Below, piece after piece: positions 1-8,930 of a DNA stretch of 64,000 nucleotides. Source of the DNA: Bryopsis sp. KO-2023 (Eukaryota > Chlorophyta > Ulvophyceae > Bryopsidales > Bryopsidaceae); NCBI GenBank assembly GCA_030272585.1, contig BSYQ01000010.1, positions 4,278,001 through 4,342,000 on the forward strand. The letters are read 5' to 3'. Positions within the stretch are counted from its first letter, which is position 1. Every line of letters begins with the position of its first letter. A model generated the notes under the pieces. The model saw nothing but the letters and a program-made list of their open reading frames with translations. It had not been told where the DNA came from and made no database searches. A program made the translations under genes and the position numbers.

Positions 1-290
1 CAAGGAAATAACAGCAAAAAAGATAGAAAACAAAAAACATCACATCAATTCTTAAAACACCACCATCTTTTCATGCAACTGAAATCGAAGCGAACTTGAA
101 ATGAGCCCCACAACAAATTGCCTTTTTTTTCTGTCCAGAGTGAGGTCATTGAAAGTCAAATCAAAAATGGAAATAACATTTTTATGTGGGGAGCGCCCAC
201 ATGCATTTTCCGATGCATTAAAAAACAAAAGAAAGTTAGCTGTGCGAGTTTCAGAAGAGGGGTTTTCTTATAATTCTTCCTTGCAGATCT

Positions 291-551
291 ATGCTGGGCC
301 TGACTCTTGGCATGGAGAAAACTTTGCCAAAAATTATGCTGCAAGAGGATCGCTCCACTGCATATGAACGATTACGTAATGCAAAGCACTCCAGAAAAAA
401 AAGAACGAAAAGATCAAATCACAGTGGATCAAATGCAGATGTCAGAAAAAATTCCACAGAAAATGAGGGAGCACTGAAAGTGAAATATTTTCATGATGAA
501 TTATTTTCAGATATACCTTCTGTCGAGTCCTATGTGCCATCTTTTGCATAA
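291..551 (+). other. Possible upstream exon(s) of the GT61 gene
   Basis: An open stretch follows a good acceptor (ttgcag at about 283-288). It reads as a Lys/Arg/Ser-rich segment ending in an acidic part with VKYFHDELFSDIPSVESYV. It is on the same strand and just upstream of the GT61 exons, so it may encode part of the N-terminal region. I could not find a donor in the phase needed to join it to the exon at 719. A second candidate exon lies at about 581-643. Confidence 0.3.
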
Positions 552-718
552 TTTCATCATTTGTCAATGGAGCTTAGATTTTTCGTCCGTGGATTTCTTG
601 TATCTTGAAAAGCCATGGACCTCGAATCTTCTGGTAGTAACCCTTGAGAAAAGATAATCCACAATTTCTTTCAAAATGTAGAAATGAGCAGGCGCTTTTC
701 TTTTCGTCCCACTTGCAG

Positions 719-2565
719 GTGCTCCTCTAGAACATTTTCCTCGAAATGAATGGGTATGTTTTTATCGAGTTTTGATGATGCGCGATCGTCTGACTGGGGG
801 AGAGAGGTCGTTTCTGAACCAGGAAGAAGCCCGACTGTACAGAGAAGCTGCATACATTCGCTATGGTAGCCTCTTCCTCAAGAAAATATATCTTTTTTTT
901 CTCATTCTTTCTTAAATTCCTTTTTTTGTATTTTTGCAAGGTTGGAAATGGTTTGATCTGCACACCCAGTTGTAGTAGTGGTAACAATGTTGAAAGTCGA
1001 AAAGAAAAGAAATTGAATTCCTGGAATTTGACGGAGACTTTCCATGGCTCCAGTTTATGACTGCTGATTTTTCAGGGTATGTGTGCAGGGCTTGAACCCC
1101 CAGTGTGGCGGCGACCTCCCAAGAAAATCACATATCTAGCTAAACTGGAAAATCGGCGAATAATCAACGAAAAGGAAATTCTCAATCTGTTGGCTGAATT
1201 TGGAGAGGTCAGCACTGGAAACTTGACCATTTTACTCGTGGAGTGGGAAAAGGACAAGAAAGGAGAACTTGAATTGTGCTTTTTTTTTCCATTTGTATGC
1301 CTCTCCATCCATCAATGCATTAAGCTGATATGCTAGGGTCGTTTTTTCCTGTCAGGTCGAGAAAATCACCTTTTCGTCGAGTTCCAGTTTCGAAGATCAG
1401 TTGAAGACTGTGTCAGAAACTGGTGTGTTGGTGGCTGTTCACACTTCGGGTTTAGCGAACAGCGTTTTCTTGAGGCCAGGATCAGCAGTAATTGAGATCA
1501 TCCAGGCAAGTCCTACTATCAAAATAAACAAATTAGTAAAAAAAACATGTACATGTCAAATTGTGAATATGATTGTTGTGGTTTAATGGCAAATTATGCT
1601 TCCAGAAATTTCCCTCTCACCAAGGAGTCTGGATTTCCTAGCTTCCTAATCAGGCGAGCAGATTTTCAACCGAAATAACCCATTCTGTTGTGTTTTGACA
1701 TGTGTGAATGGAGTGGTGCTTGATAAGCAATGTGCCATTCGTTATTTATATGAATAGAAACATTACCCTAAATTCACAATTTCTGTCATTTACGGACAAC
1801 AATGAATAAAAATAGAATCGCAAATCTTAATTTATAAGATTTTTTTATGGTTTGATTGACGTTTTCTCTGTTTTTTTTTTTTTCGTAGAGAAATTGGGCT
1901 TGGAGGGAAATTGACAAATCCTTCAAAGAGCACACATTGAAGTTGGGAGACATTCACCATTTTGCTTGGAGGGCAAAAGCTTGGAACGAAACCGTTTTTC
2001 TGACACAAGATGATACTAAGAGGTACATTTTCTTTGTGAAAACTCATACTTTCATTGAACAGCATCCAAATCAGGCTTTTTTTCATGTTAGATCACGTTT
2101 GAAAATGGTCCCACCAACCAAGAGTCCTACTCTTGAAGAGACCTATTATATTGGAATCAGAAATGTCGCATTTTCAGCAATGGAAAAGCAAGTTGAATTG
2201 CAGGGGATCTCGTCGTCTAGGTTTGAAGGCTGGAGTGCTTCAGATTGCACAACTGATGAGTGTGTCGAAGCCCACACTCAAGTCGATGTGGCTGTGAATT
2301 TGATGTCCTTCAGAAAGTTATTGGAGGAAAAGTTACCCTCGATATTTGCAGGTGCGTGTGAAAATTCAGCATTCGATGCTGTTTTTTTTTCTTCCCTTTT
2401 TGTCCAGAAGGTAGAGGCTTTTTCAGAACTAAAAAACTCATGCAAGATTTGTGAATCGAACGTTTGATTCTTTGGAATTTGGGGGGTTTTCATGAAAAAC
2501 TCTTTTTCAATTTGGTAGGAGCTAGCGTTGATGCCATCGAGGCATCCTGGCCATCTGCGCAATGA
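719..2565 (+). CDS. GT61-family glycosyltransferase (3' part of gene)
   Basis: Exons read as 719-865, 1089-1207, 1356-1505, 1889-2022, 2092-2351 and 2519-2565, with all phases agreeing and a TGA stop at 2563-2565. The fourth exon region has the GT61 signature, a hydrophobic stretch followed by HTSGLANSVFLRPGSAVIEI. This matches the family's HGAGLTN...PGA.V.E core. The preceding exon has the typical ITYL...ENRRIINEKEI segment before it. GT61 enzymes are mostly Golgi type II membrane proteins that add xylose, arabinose or GlcNAc to glycans or to EGF domains. The acceptor here cannot be deduced. The N-terminal half (signal anchor) is not resolved; exon-like sequence lies at 291-551 and about 581-643 but I could not join it in phase. 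The intron after 1505 starts with GC rather than GT. Confidence 0.75.
1506..1888 (+). other. GC-AG intron in the GT61 gene
   Basis: The conserved exon ends ...ATCATCCAG and is followed directly by GCAAGT, a standard non-canonical GC donor. The intron ends in a 14-T tract then cgtag. Both sides are phase 0 and the protein reads on without a break across the junction. The other introns I could define start with GT. Confidence 0.6.
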
Positions 2566-3073
2566 GAGGTGTATGGTGGCTGACGAATTTATCAGCATAG
2601 GACTTCTTTCTTTCTTCCTTTTTTTTTTTTTTCTTCGTTTTTTATTGTTTTCGGCAGCATGTTTGGAAGAGGAGTGTGTGTTGACCTAGCATCTGATCTA
2701 GAAGGAGGGTGGAGGAAATGTGGGATGGCATCATGGTGGTGGAGCAAGTGGTTTTCTATTTTTGTAGCAAACGGTCCAGAGAGCTCAAAGGATACAATTA
2801 ATAGGAAAAAAAAGGAGAAAAAGGCAAAACTTCCCTCTCTGGTTTCCTATGTCTCTTTGTACCCCACTGTGTCAAACTACATCCAGTTGTCCATTTTGTC
2901 TCAGTGTTGTTTTTTGATTTTGAACACCCCCTCCTGACTTGGTTGCTGTGAGGCAACAAACAAGGTCGTATCAATCAGTCCAATTCTGTTCGGCTTCCGT
3001 TCAACTCGTCGTAGAGAAGCGAAGAGGGGTGTGTGCCGACGCTTCACGCACGACCTAGCCGTCGAAAATTGAT
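2566..3073. other. Intergenic: GT61 3' flank and PNGase promoter
   Basis: Between the two + strand genes there is a long T tract at about 2620-2645 and no convincing coding sequence. A 92-codon open frame at 2659-2937 has low-complexity, non-conserved content. The PNGase 5' flank is free of recognisable elements other than the ATG context. Confidence 0.4.
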
Positions 3074-4708
3074 ATGTCAGAGGGGCTCCTTTCAGCGTTG
3101 GAAGACTATTCCTCTCGAGTTCTCACGTATGAAGATCCAGCTCTTCAGGAAAAAGCTCGAAAGCACATACCCGCCGAGCGTATCGTATCCGAAGCCCAAG
3201 AAGCGATCACTCTCGCCGAAGAATTGGGTGGACAGCCCCCCGCCTTTCAAGATGCGGTCGCAAAGGGGCTGCTGCTGTGGTTTAAACACGAATTTTTCAC
3301 TTGGGTGAACCAGGCGCCGTGTTGGAGATGCGGGTCGTCAGCCACCGAGTACATCGCGCAGGGGACCCCGAGCGACTTGCAAAGCAAATTCGGTGCCAAC
3401 AGAGTCGAACAGTATCTTTGTCCGACGTGTAAGGTGGTGACGGAATTCCCTCGTTACAACGACGCTGAGAAGCTGTTGGAAACTCGGAAAGGGAGATGCG
3501 GAGAATGGGCGAACGCGTTCACGCTATGCTGCAGAGCGATGGGACTCGAAGCGCGACTCGTCTTGGATCGCACCGACCACGTGTGGACGGAGTATTTTTC
3601 CAAGGCCGAAAATCGTTGGGTCCACTTGGACCCTTGCGAAGCCGCGTACGATCAACCGCTGCTCTATGAATCTGGTTGGGGGAAGAAACTGACTTACAAT
3701 ATCGGTTTCGACCGCTATGGAGCGACCGACGTTACTCGGAGATACACCCGCGAATGGGGGGAGGTTTTACAACGCAGGGTCGAAATCCAAGAGGAGGTTC
3801 TCGGGGCCACCCTGACGTCCATCACTGCACGACGTAGAGCAGGTCTTGACCCTAGCACGTTATCCCAACTCAAGATGCGCGATGGGCATGAGGCGGCTGA
3901 GCTGTTGTCGAGCAAAGGGGAGTCTCAAGTGGAGCTGCCAGGGCGACAAACAGGGTCCGAGGAATGGCGGACGTCACGTGGTGAGACGGGGTCGTCATTT
4001 GTAGAACGTCCGCCAGGAACCCCATTCAGAAAAGTATCCTCTGAGGTAGACCACCCGATGAGTAGCCCTGGAAAACTGCTGTCGGGAGGGGCTGCGCGTG
4101 CGTCTGGCGAAAATTTCCCATCCTGCGAGACGTGCGATAAAGCCTTCGACGGAAGGAGCGACACAAAGTGGCTTGATTTTGGTGGGGGTGGGGTGGATGG
4201 CTCCGCTTGGTTGGAGTATTCTTTGCTGAAGTCTCAGGGAAGCGCGCGCTTGCTGAGTTACGCGTTGGTGTCTGCTGGCGACGCGCCGGAGAGGGATCCC
4301 TGCGACTGGACGTTTTTTGGGCTGGCTGAAGAAAGCCTTGGTTGGCAAGCGATAGCAGAACAGACAGGTTTCGTATTTCAAGAACGGGGTCAGAGGGCGC
4401 ATTTCGACGTCCCTGCCTCCCCATCATCGTTCAGAAGGTTCAAGCTTCAAGTGACTCGCCTCCGGGAGTCGTCAGCTGCAAATTCTGTACAACTTGCCGG
4501 CTTGGAGCTGTACGTGGCTGAGAAGGGTTTCGAAACACCTGAAGAGAGCTGTGTGGACGTAAAGGTGGCGTTTAAAAAGCAGTTGGCGCACGAGTTTGAA
4601 ACGATGGTCAGGGCTGGTGTGGGCATGCAGGAGGCAATCTATGGAGCGATCGAGAAACTTTCGTCCGATTTTGAGGGGAAAATTGTAATCGACTGCAAAG
4701 ACCCATAA
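3074..4708 (+). CDS. PNG1: Peptide:N-glycanase (cytosolic deglycosylating amidase)
   Basis: Intronless 544-residue protein. It should remove N-glycans from misfolded glycoproteins exported from the ER, by hydrolysing the GlcNAc-Asn amide bond before proteasomal degradation. The transglutaminase-like core is complete: the zinc site has two CxxC pairs (CWRCGS, CPTC; residues about 83-115), the nucleophile Cys is in GRCGEWANAF, the His in DHVWTEYF and the Asp in WVHLDPCEAAYDQPLLYE. The block ending WGKKLTYNIGF is diagnostic for NGLY1/PNG1. After a linker of about 100 residues the C-terminal half (about 345-480) looks like a galactose-binding, F5/8-type-C-like beta-sandwich. A short helical tail follows. 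There is no PUB domain at the N-terminus. The first ATG of the frame is used. Only the exact fold of the C-terminal domain is uncertain. Confidence 0.93.
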   Translation: MSEGLLSALEDYSSRVLTYEDPALQEKARKHIPAERIVSEAQEAITLAEELGGQPPAFQDAVAKGLLLWFKHEFFTWVNQAPCWRCGSSATEYIAQGTPSDLQSKFGANRVEQYLCPTCKVVTEFPRYNDAEKLLETRKGRCGEWANAFTLCCRAMGLEARLVLDRTDHVWTEYFSKAENRWVHLDPCEAAYDQPLLYESGWGKKLTYNIGFDRYGATDVTRRYTREWGEVLQRRVEIQEEVLGATLTSITARRRAGLDPSTLSQLKMRDGHEAAELLSSKGESQVELPGRQTGSEEWRTSRGETGSSFVERPPGTPFRKVSSEVDHPMSSPGKLLSGGAARASGENFPSCETCDKAFDGRSDTKWLDFGGGGVDGSAWLEYSLLKSQGSARLLSYALVSAGDAPERDPCDWTFFGLAEESLGWQAIAEQTGFVFQERGQRAHFDVPASPSSFRRFKLQVTRLRESSAANSVQLAGLELYVAEKGFETPEESCVDVKVAFKKQLAHEFETMVRAGVGMQEAIYGAIEKLSSDFEGKIVIDCKDP

Positions 4709-4839
4709 GTTGGAACAAAAAAATTTCTGATTCACTCTGTCTGTGAACGGGGAAGAAGCTGCTGTGAGATAAATTATATTGAGGGGGGGCAAAGGACTGT
4801 TTGTTTTGGTGGGGTTGAGCTCCTGTCAATTTCCCCCCA

Positions 4840-4891
4840 GGAAATGTCAGGTTTTCTGGGTTAATTTCCTCCCAGAAAACCTGACATTTCC
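4840..4891. repeat. Perfect 21-bp inverted repeat (hairpin) 3' of PNGase
   Basis: Positions 4840-4860 and 4871-4891 are exact reverse complements around a 10-base loop (ttaatttcct). The arms read GGAAATGTCAGG... and ...CCTGACATTTCC. It lies about 130 bp downstream of the PNGase stop, between convergent genes. It could be the end of a small foldback element, an RNA-processing hairpin or a small-RNA precursor. Confidence 0.8.
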
Positions 4892-5656
4892 GCCCCATTC
4901 AAATCCCCCTCTTGGTCAAAGAACTGATCAAATAAGCAAAATTCTATCCATGAGATGTACAAGCCAGCATGTACAATGTAGCATATTTCATATTGCTCAA
5001 ACAATGTCATAACCAAACCAGGACCATGCAAAATAACAATCACCCCCACCATTCTGAGTGTCAGTACAGCACCGAGTGCTGCTAACTCCATGACTGGCAG
5101 ACTCCATCGCCCAATCCCACAAAACCCAATACAGCAAACAATATCCCCAATTGTAGTTTAGCAATTGTCCACGCGTACAAGCGATTCTCATCTTTCTCGA
5201 GTTTAAAATCACCCATCCCCTTAATGATTTTCTTTCTTTCTTTCTTTTTCTTTTTCTTTTTTTTTTTCTTCATTCTGTTTTACATATCCTCTCATGTTAT
5301 GACTACTCTCTTGTCAAATCAATGTGCAGGTTGAAGGGCAAGCCGCCAAGGAAATCGAATCTCAATACTCCGTGCAATCATTCTATATCACCACCAGTCT
5401 CACTGCCACCCTTTTTCACCCACGCATTTTTTCAAAAAAAAAAAATAAATCCTAAACGAATAAGAGAAAAAAAATAGCAATCAATGGTAGAACTCAATAT
5501 CTTCACCACTCATTTTCCCCCCCACCCAAACCACGACACACACTCAAAAGGAACAAAAAAAAAAGAGGGAAAACAAACAAAAAATTTGGAGCAAACATCA
5601 TGGAGGTTTCTCGGGGGTGTCTCACAAAACAGCACCACCACCTCAAAAAGCTGGAA
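4892..5656. other. Intergenic between PNGase and PP2C, with a TTTC microsatellite
   Basis: No coding sequence is supported. There is a pyrimidine microsatellite of TTTC/TTTTTC units at about 5230-5270, and A-rich and C-rich low-complexity stretches at about 5435-5590. This is the shared 3' flank of the two convergent genes. Confidence 0.5.
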
Positions 5657-6975
5657 TCAAAGAATATCTCGTGGCCAGGTCAAGTCAGAATCCGTAACGT
5701 AGCACACCACCACAGTAATATCGTCCAGTTTTCCTCCGCTGTGGTGTTCAAACCCATGGGCATTAGCAGACTCCACAAACGGAGAGGTCCCTCCTTCATC
5801 CAGCGCCCTCAGTTGGGCGTTTGCAGCCAAGCTTTCTGAAATTCCCTTTGGACTCATCCCGATTAACCTCTCTTCGTTCACAATGTCGGCACACTCGTCT
5901 ATAAATAGATTGTCCCAGAGCCCGTCGGTGGCTGCCACAATGATGTCGCCAGGTTGCACGCTCACACAGAGGGCTTGCGCTTGCTCCGGGCGATTCGCGA
6001 CGAAAGTGTTCAATCCCAACTGAAACGGAAAATTGAACCCATGCTGCTGTGGTTTCGTTTGGAAAACGACCTGAGAATCTTGCATTACAATGAATCCTGA
6101 GTCCCCGATGTTGGCGGCCAGAAGCGAACGCGTCGCATTGTTGATGGACATAATACATGCGGTGGAAGAACCTGTCAAGCCATACACGCACCAAAAACCC
6201 TTTGGCTTTCAAATCATGCACGACATGACATGACATGACATGACACAACACGACACTGCACTGACATCCTTCCTCCCCAAAAATCAATTCAAAATTCGGA
6301 CCGCCAATATAAAACTTGAAAGGATGACAGAACGGGTTTATGTGTGAAGTGCATGAGCTGATGTGGAAGGGTGTCATGATTTTTCGTTCAGACCTGGCAA
6401 TATGGTTTGTCTGTGGGCTTCTTTCATCATGTATTGCGGGCTCTCCGGAACTCCTTGTCGATCCAGCTCAGCCACCAACTTCGCATGATACATGATGGAT
6501 CGGGCGTACTGGCCTGGGTCGACTCCATTCACCGCCTATAAACTATGCACATCAATTACAATGAACCGGAATTTGCAAATTTCTCGGCAAATGGATCAGG
6601 ACCAAATAAAACATCACCCTTTCCTACCTTTTTTAAAACTCTATGATTGCTAACAAAGCATTTACCACATCGGAGCACCTCCCATAGAAAAAAGTAATAA
6701 AAAAATTTGAAAAATCCTCATTCCAGTTTTTTGGAACAATGACATTGTGTGTCTGAGGTGTTTGAATTTTATTTGTTTTAAAGTATCCTTTTTGGGGGAG
6801 GACTTTTTTTATTGGTGTTTTTCCCCTACTCACCGATCCTCCAACCCCATCTGCCACCCCTACAGCGAGCCCATTGTTTGAGATGAAAAATGCATCCTCC
6901 CCCCCTTTCCTAGCTTTCTCCGGATGCGGAATCATGGTGGCTCCAGCATCGAGAGTCATGAATTTGTTCATGACT
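5657..6975 (-). CDS. PTC7/PPTC7-like PP2C protein phosphatase (5' end incomplete)
   Basis: Exons on the minus strand: 6975-6834, 6535-6394, 6171-5657 (stop at 5657-5659). Phases agree at both junctions. The metal-dependent Ser/Thr phosphatase motifs are in order: DAGATMIPHPEKA then GGEDAFF, GVADGVGG, GSSTACIM, AANIGDSGF, AATDGLWDN and LDDITVVV. The Asp residues that hold the Mn/Mg pair are present. The GGEDA..F and ADGVGG forms are typical of the mitochondrial or plastid PTC7 branch rather than plant clade-A PP2Cs. The exon at 6975 begins with one base of a split codon, so at least one upstream exon encodes the N-terminus and any transit peptide. A candidate is 7429-7623, but I found no strong donor of the right phase. 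Confidence 0.88.
6221..6256. repeat. ACATG pentanucleotide microsatellite in a PP2C intron
   Basis: A run of acatg units degenerates into acaac/acgac units. It lies inside the intron between the last two PP2C exons. Confidence 0.7.
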
Positions 6976-7428
6976 CTGCCAGACACAACAAGCAATTTCA
7001 AGATGCAATATTGACATGCGATGACGTTTTTTGCCATTCCATTTTTTGAAATGAGTGGTGAAGCCTGACAAAAAAAAAAACGCATCCCTACAAAAGCCTT
7101 TAATATTTTTGGTCGCCTAAATTTAGGTCATCTTGCATTTAGATCATGTGTTTGACTATTTCACTTGTTTTTTTCACGCTTTGGAGGGGGGGGGGGGGGG
7201 GTACACAAACGGATCGAAAAGACACAGCCGAAATTCGTTCATATCAAATTTTCCTACAAATTTGACACAGAAAAGAAGAAACTTCTTGGAGTGGAAAGTG
7301 TGTGCTGATCATCCTCCAGGACTCTAAACATTTTACTCTCGAAGACACACCATGTGCAGGCAACATGCCACTGGAATCTGAGGATTTTCCATTAAGATTG
7401 TTATCATCGGGTCACTTTTAGGCAAGTT

Positions 7429-7623
7429 TCAAAAACCCACAATTTTCGAGAAGCCAAGAAAAGCTACCCATGGGTCGGTCGATACGTTAAAACCAGGAAA
7501 ATCCCCAGCAAGGCGCGGGTGATAACGTAATCGCGTAATCGCAGCCTGCTCGACGCGAGCCCTGTCGGAAACGAAGTCGACGCTTTCGACCGCCCGAAAA
7601 TTGAGTAACTGCGCACAAGACAC
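7429..7623 (-). other. Candidate first exon of the PP2C gene or unknown small ORF
   Basis: A 64-codon open frame starts with ATG at 7623. It is richer in G+C than its surroundings, as are the exons here. It is on the PP2C strand and about 450 bp upstream of the first firm exon. The sequence is basic and hydrophobic, as a targeting peptide could be. No donor of the needed phase is obvious, so the link is not proven. Confidence 0.25.
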
Positions 7624-7743
7624 GTATTGTGGCGACTTTTTTATTGGAATTTCGTGCCCTACTTTGATTCAGCAACTCCTGCTACGCTCCGGGGTCTTGG
7701 CGCATTCTGTCGACACTGTACCACACCAAGAAAAAATAAAGCA

Positions 7744-8055
7744 ATGAACCCAATGAACAAAAAAGACGTCGTTCTGCTCTACTCGGTCGCGAGCAACCGC
7801 TCGACAACGACAGTAGCGGTTGGAAATGTATCGAAATCAAAGAATTTGTTGGGAAAACCTTTCTTTAACGTCGTTGGGAAAACACCTTTGAAGGGGAAAG
7901 CAGTCGAGGGGCTGCTTGGCCGCAGAGTCGCGATATCGCCTCAGGGTTCATTGGACGTTCCATGGCCGCCTGTTCTGTTGGGCAGCGAGACCAGCAGCAA
8001 GGAAGTACCAGGTTTGAAGTGTTTCTGGTCGCGAAAAACGACGGAGAAAAACTAG
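7744..8055 (+). CDS. Hypothetical basic protein, possibly a spliced 5' exon
   Basis: An open frame from ATG 7744 encodes about 103 residues rich in Val, Lys, Ser and Gly (starts MNPMNKKDVVLL, ends ...KTTEKN). A second overlapping frame from 7962 encodes a more protein-like segment (EVFLVAKNDGEKLADVAELP), so the true gene may switch frames through an unseen intron. It is divergent from the candidate exon at 7429-7623. No family was recognised. It could be the start of a gene that continues towards 8.7 kb. Confidence 0.25.
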   Translation: MNPMNKKDVVLLYSVASNRSTTTVAVGNVSKSKNLLGKPFFNVVGKTPLKGKAVEGLLGRRVAISPQGSLDVPWPPVLLGSETSSKEVPGLKCFWSRKTTEKN

Positions 8056-8147
8056 CTGACGTGGCTGAGTTGCCAACAGTCAGTTGCTGTGGCGGACTGT
8101 GGGATTTGCTCAAGATCCAGTCGACACCAGTGTATTTTTTTTCGATT

Positions 8148-8500
8148 TCACTGGCCCCAAAGTGGCCCTGAATTTGGCCATTTCATCTAGTTGTGACCCT
8201 TTTGTGGCCCAATTTGTCCGAAAAAAATAGAATGTGGCCCCAACTTAAAAAACAGAAATTACAAGGCTTGGTGTTTATATAGCATTTACTTAATGTTGTT
8301 GGTTTTGATTTTTGTGGAAACTCGATTGATCTCTTGGATGTGGCCCTGGCCTTACAAAGTTTGGATGAATGTGGCCTTTTTGTGGCCCCAAAATCATCTT
8401 GTAATAAAACGTTTTGGCCCTTTTGTGGCCCCAGAATTTGCCATTCTGATTTGTTTGGGGGCCAAAATGGGCCAAAAGGGCCACAATATACACTGTTCGA
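8148..8500. repeat. TTTGTGGCCC-rich repeat block with inverted copies
   Basis: About ten copies of a (T)GTGGCCC(C/A) word, as tttgtggccc, aatgtggcccc and similar forms, occur in 350 bp. At the 3' end the copies turn over to gggccaaaagggccaca, giving a foldback between about 8411 and 8490. Words like TCGACACC lie on both sides (about 8118 and 8505). No coding sequence is supported in it. Confidence 0.6.
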
Positions 8501-8930
8501 CTCGACACCCCCTTTGGTTTTCTTTTTTTTAATCAATCAAGCAATCAAGCAATAATTACCGCCCACAGCCCTTTGGTTTTGGTGTCGAGACGAACAAAAA
8601 CCCACAGATAATTGTTCTAGCTGAACAGTGTGGAGTTATCGGACGTCCAAAGGGGGGATTTGGATTTCTCTTGGAAAAAATAAATCCGGTTGACTGGGAA
8701 AAAGTGAGGAGGATACCACGTGCGCGTTATTACGGGCGTTACACCCCTAGCGAGCCGCCATCAAACCCACACACCCATCACACAATTTCGTTTTCTTCGC
8801 TTGTGATCAGCCCTGATCGTGGGTGCGGAATCGTGTTCGTCGCGCGGAGGGCGATCATTCAACCCGCCATTCGAAAGATCTTGGACGTAGTGGGGACCGG
8901 GCAATCCGGTCGATTGGAAAACGTAAAGAG

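Noticed and set aside
3092-3289. Minus-strand ORF inside the PNGase gene
   Set aside because: Shadow of a strongly conserved coding frame, as are the other minus-strand frames at 3715-4427.
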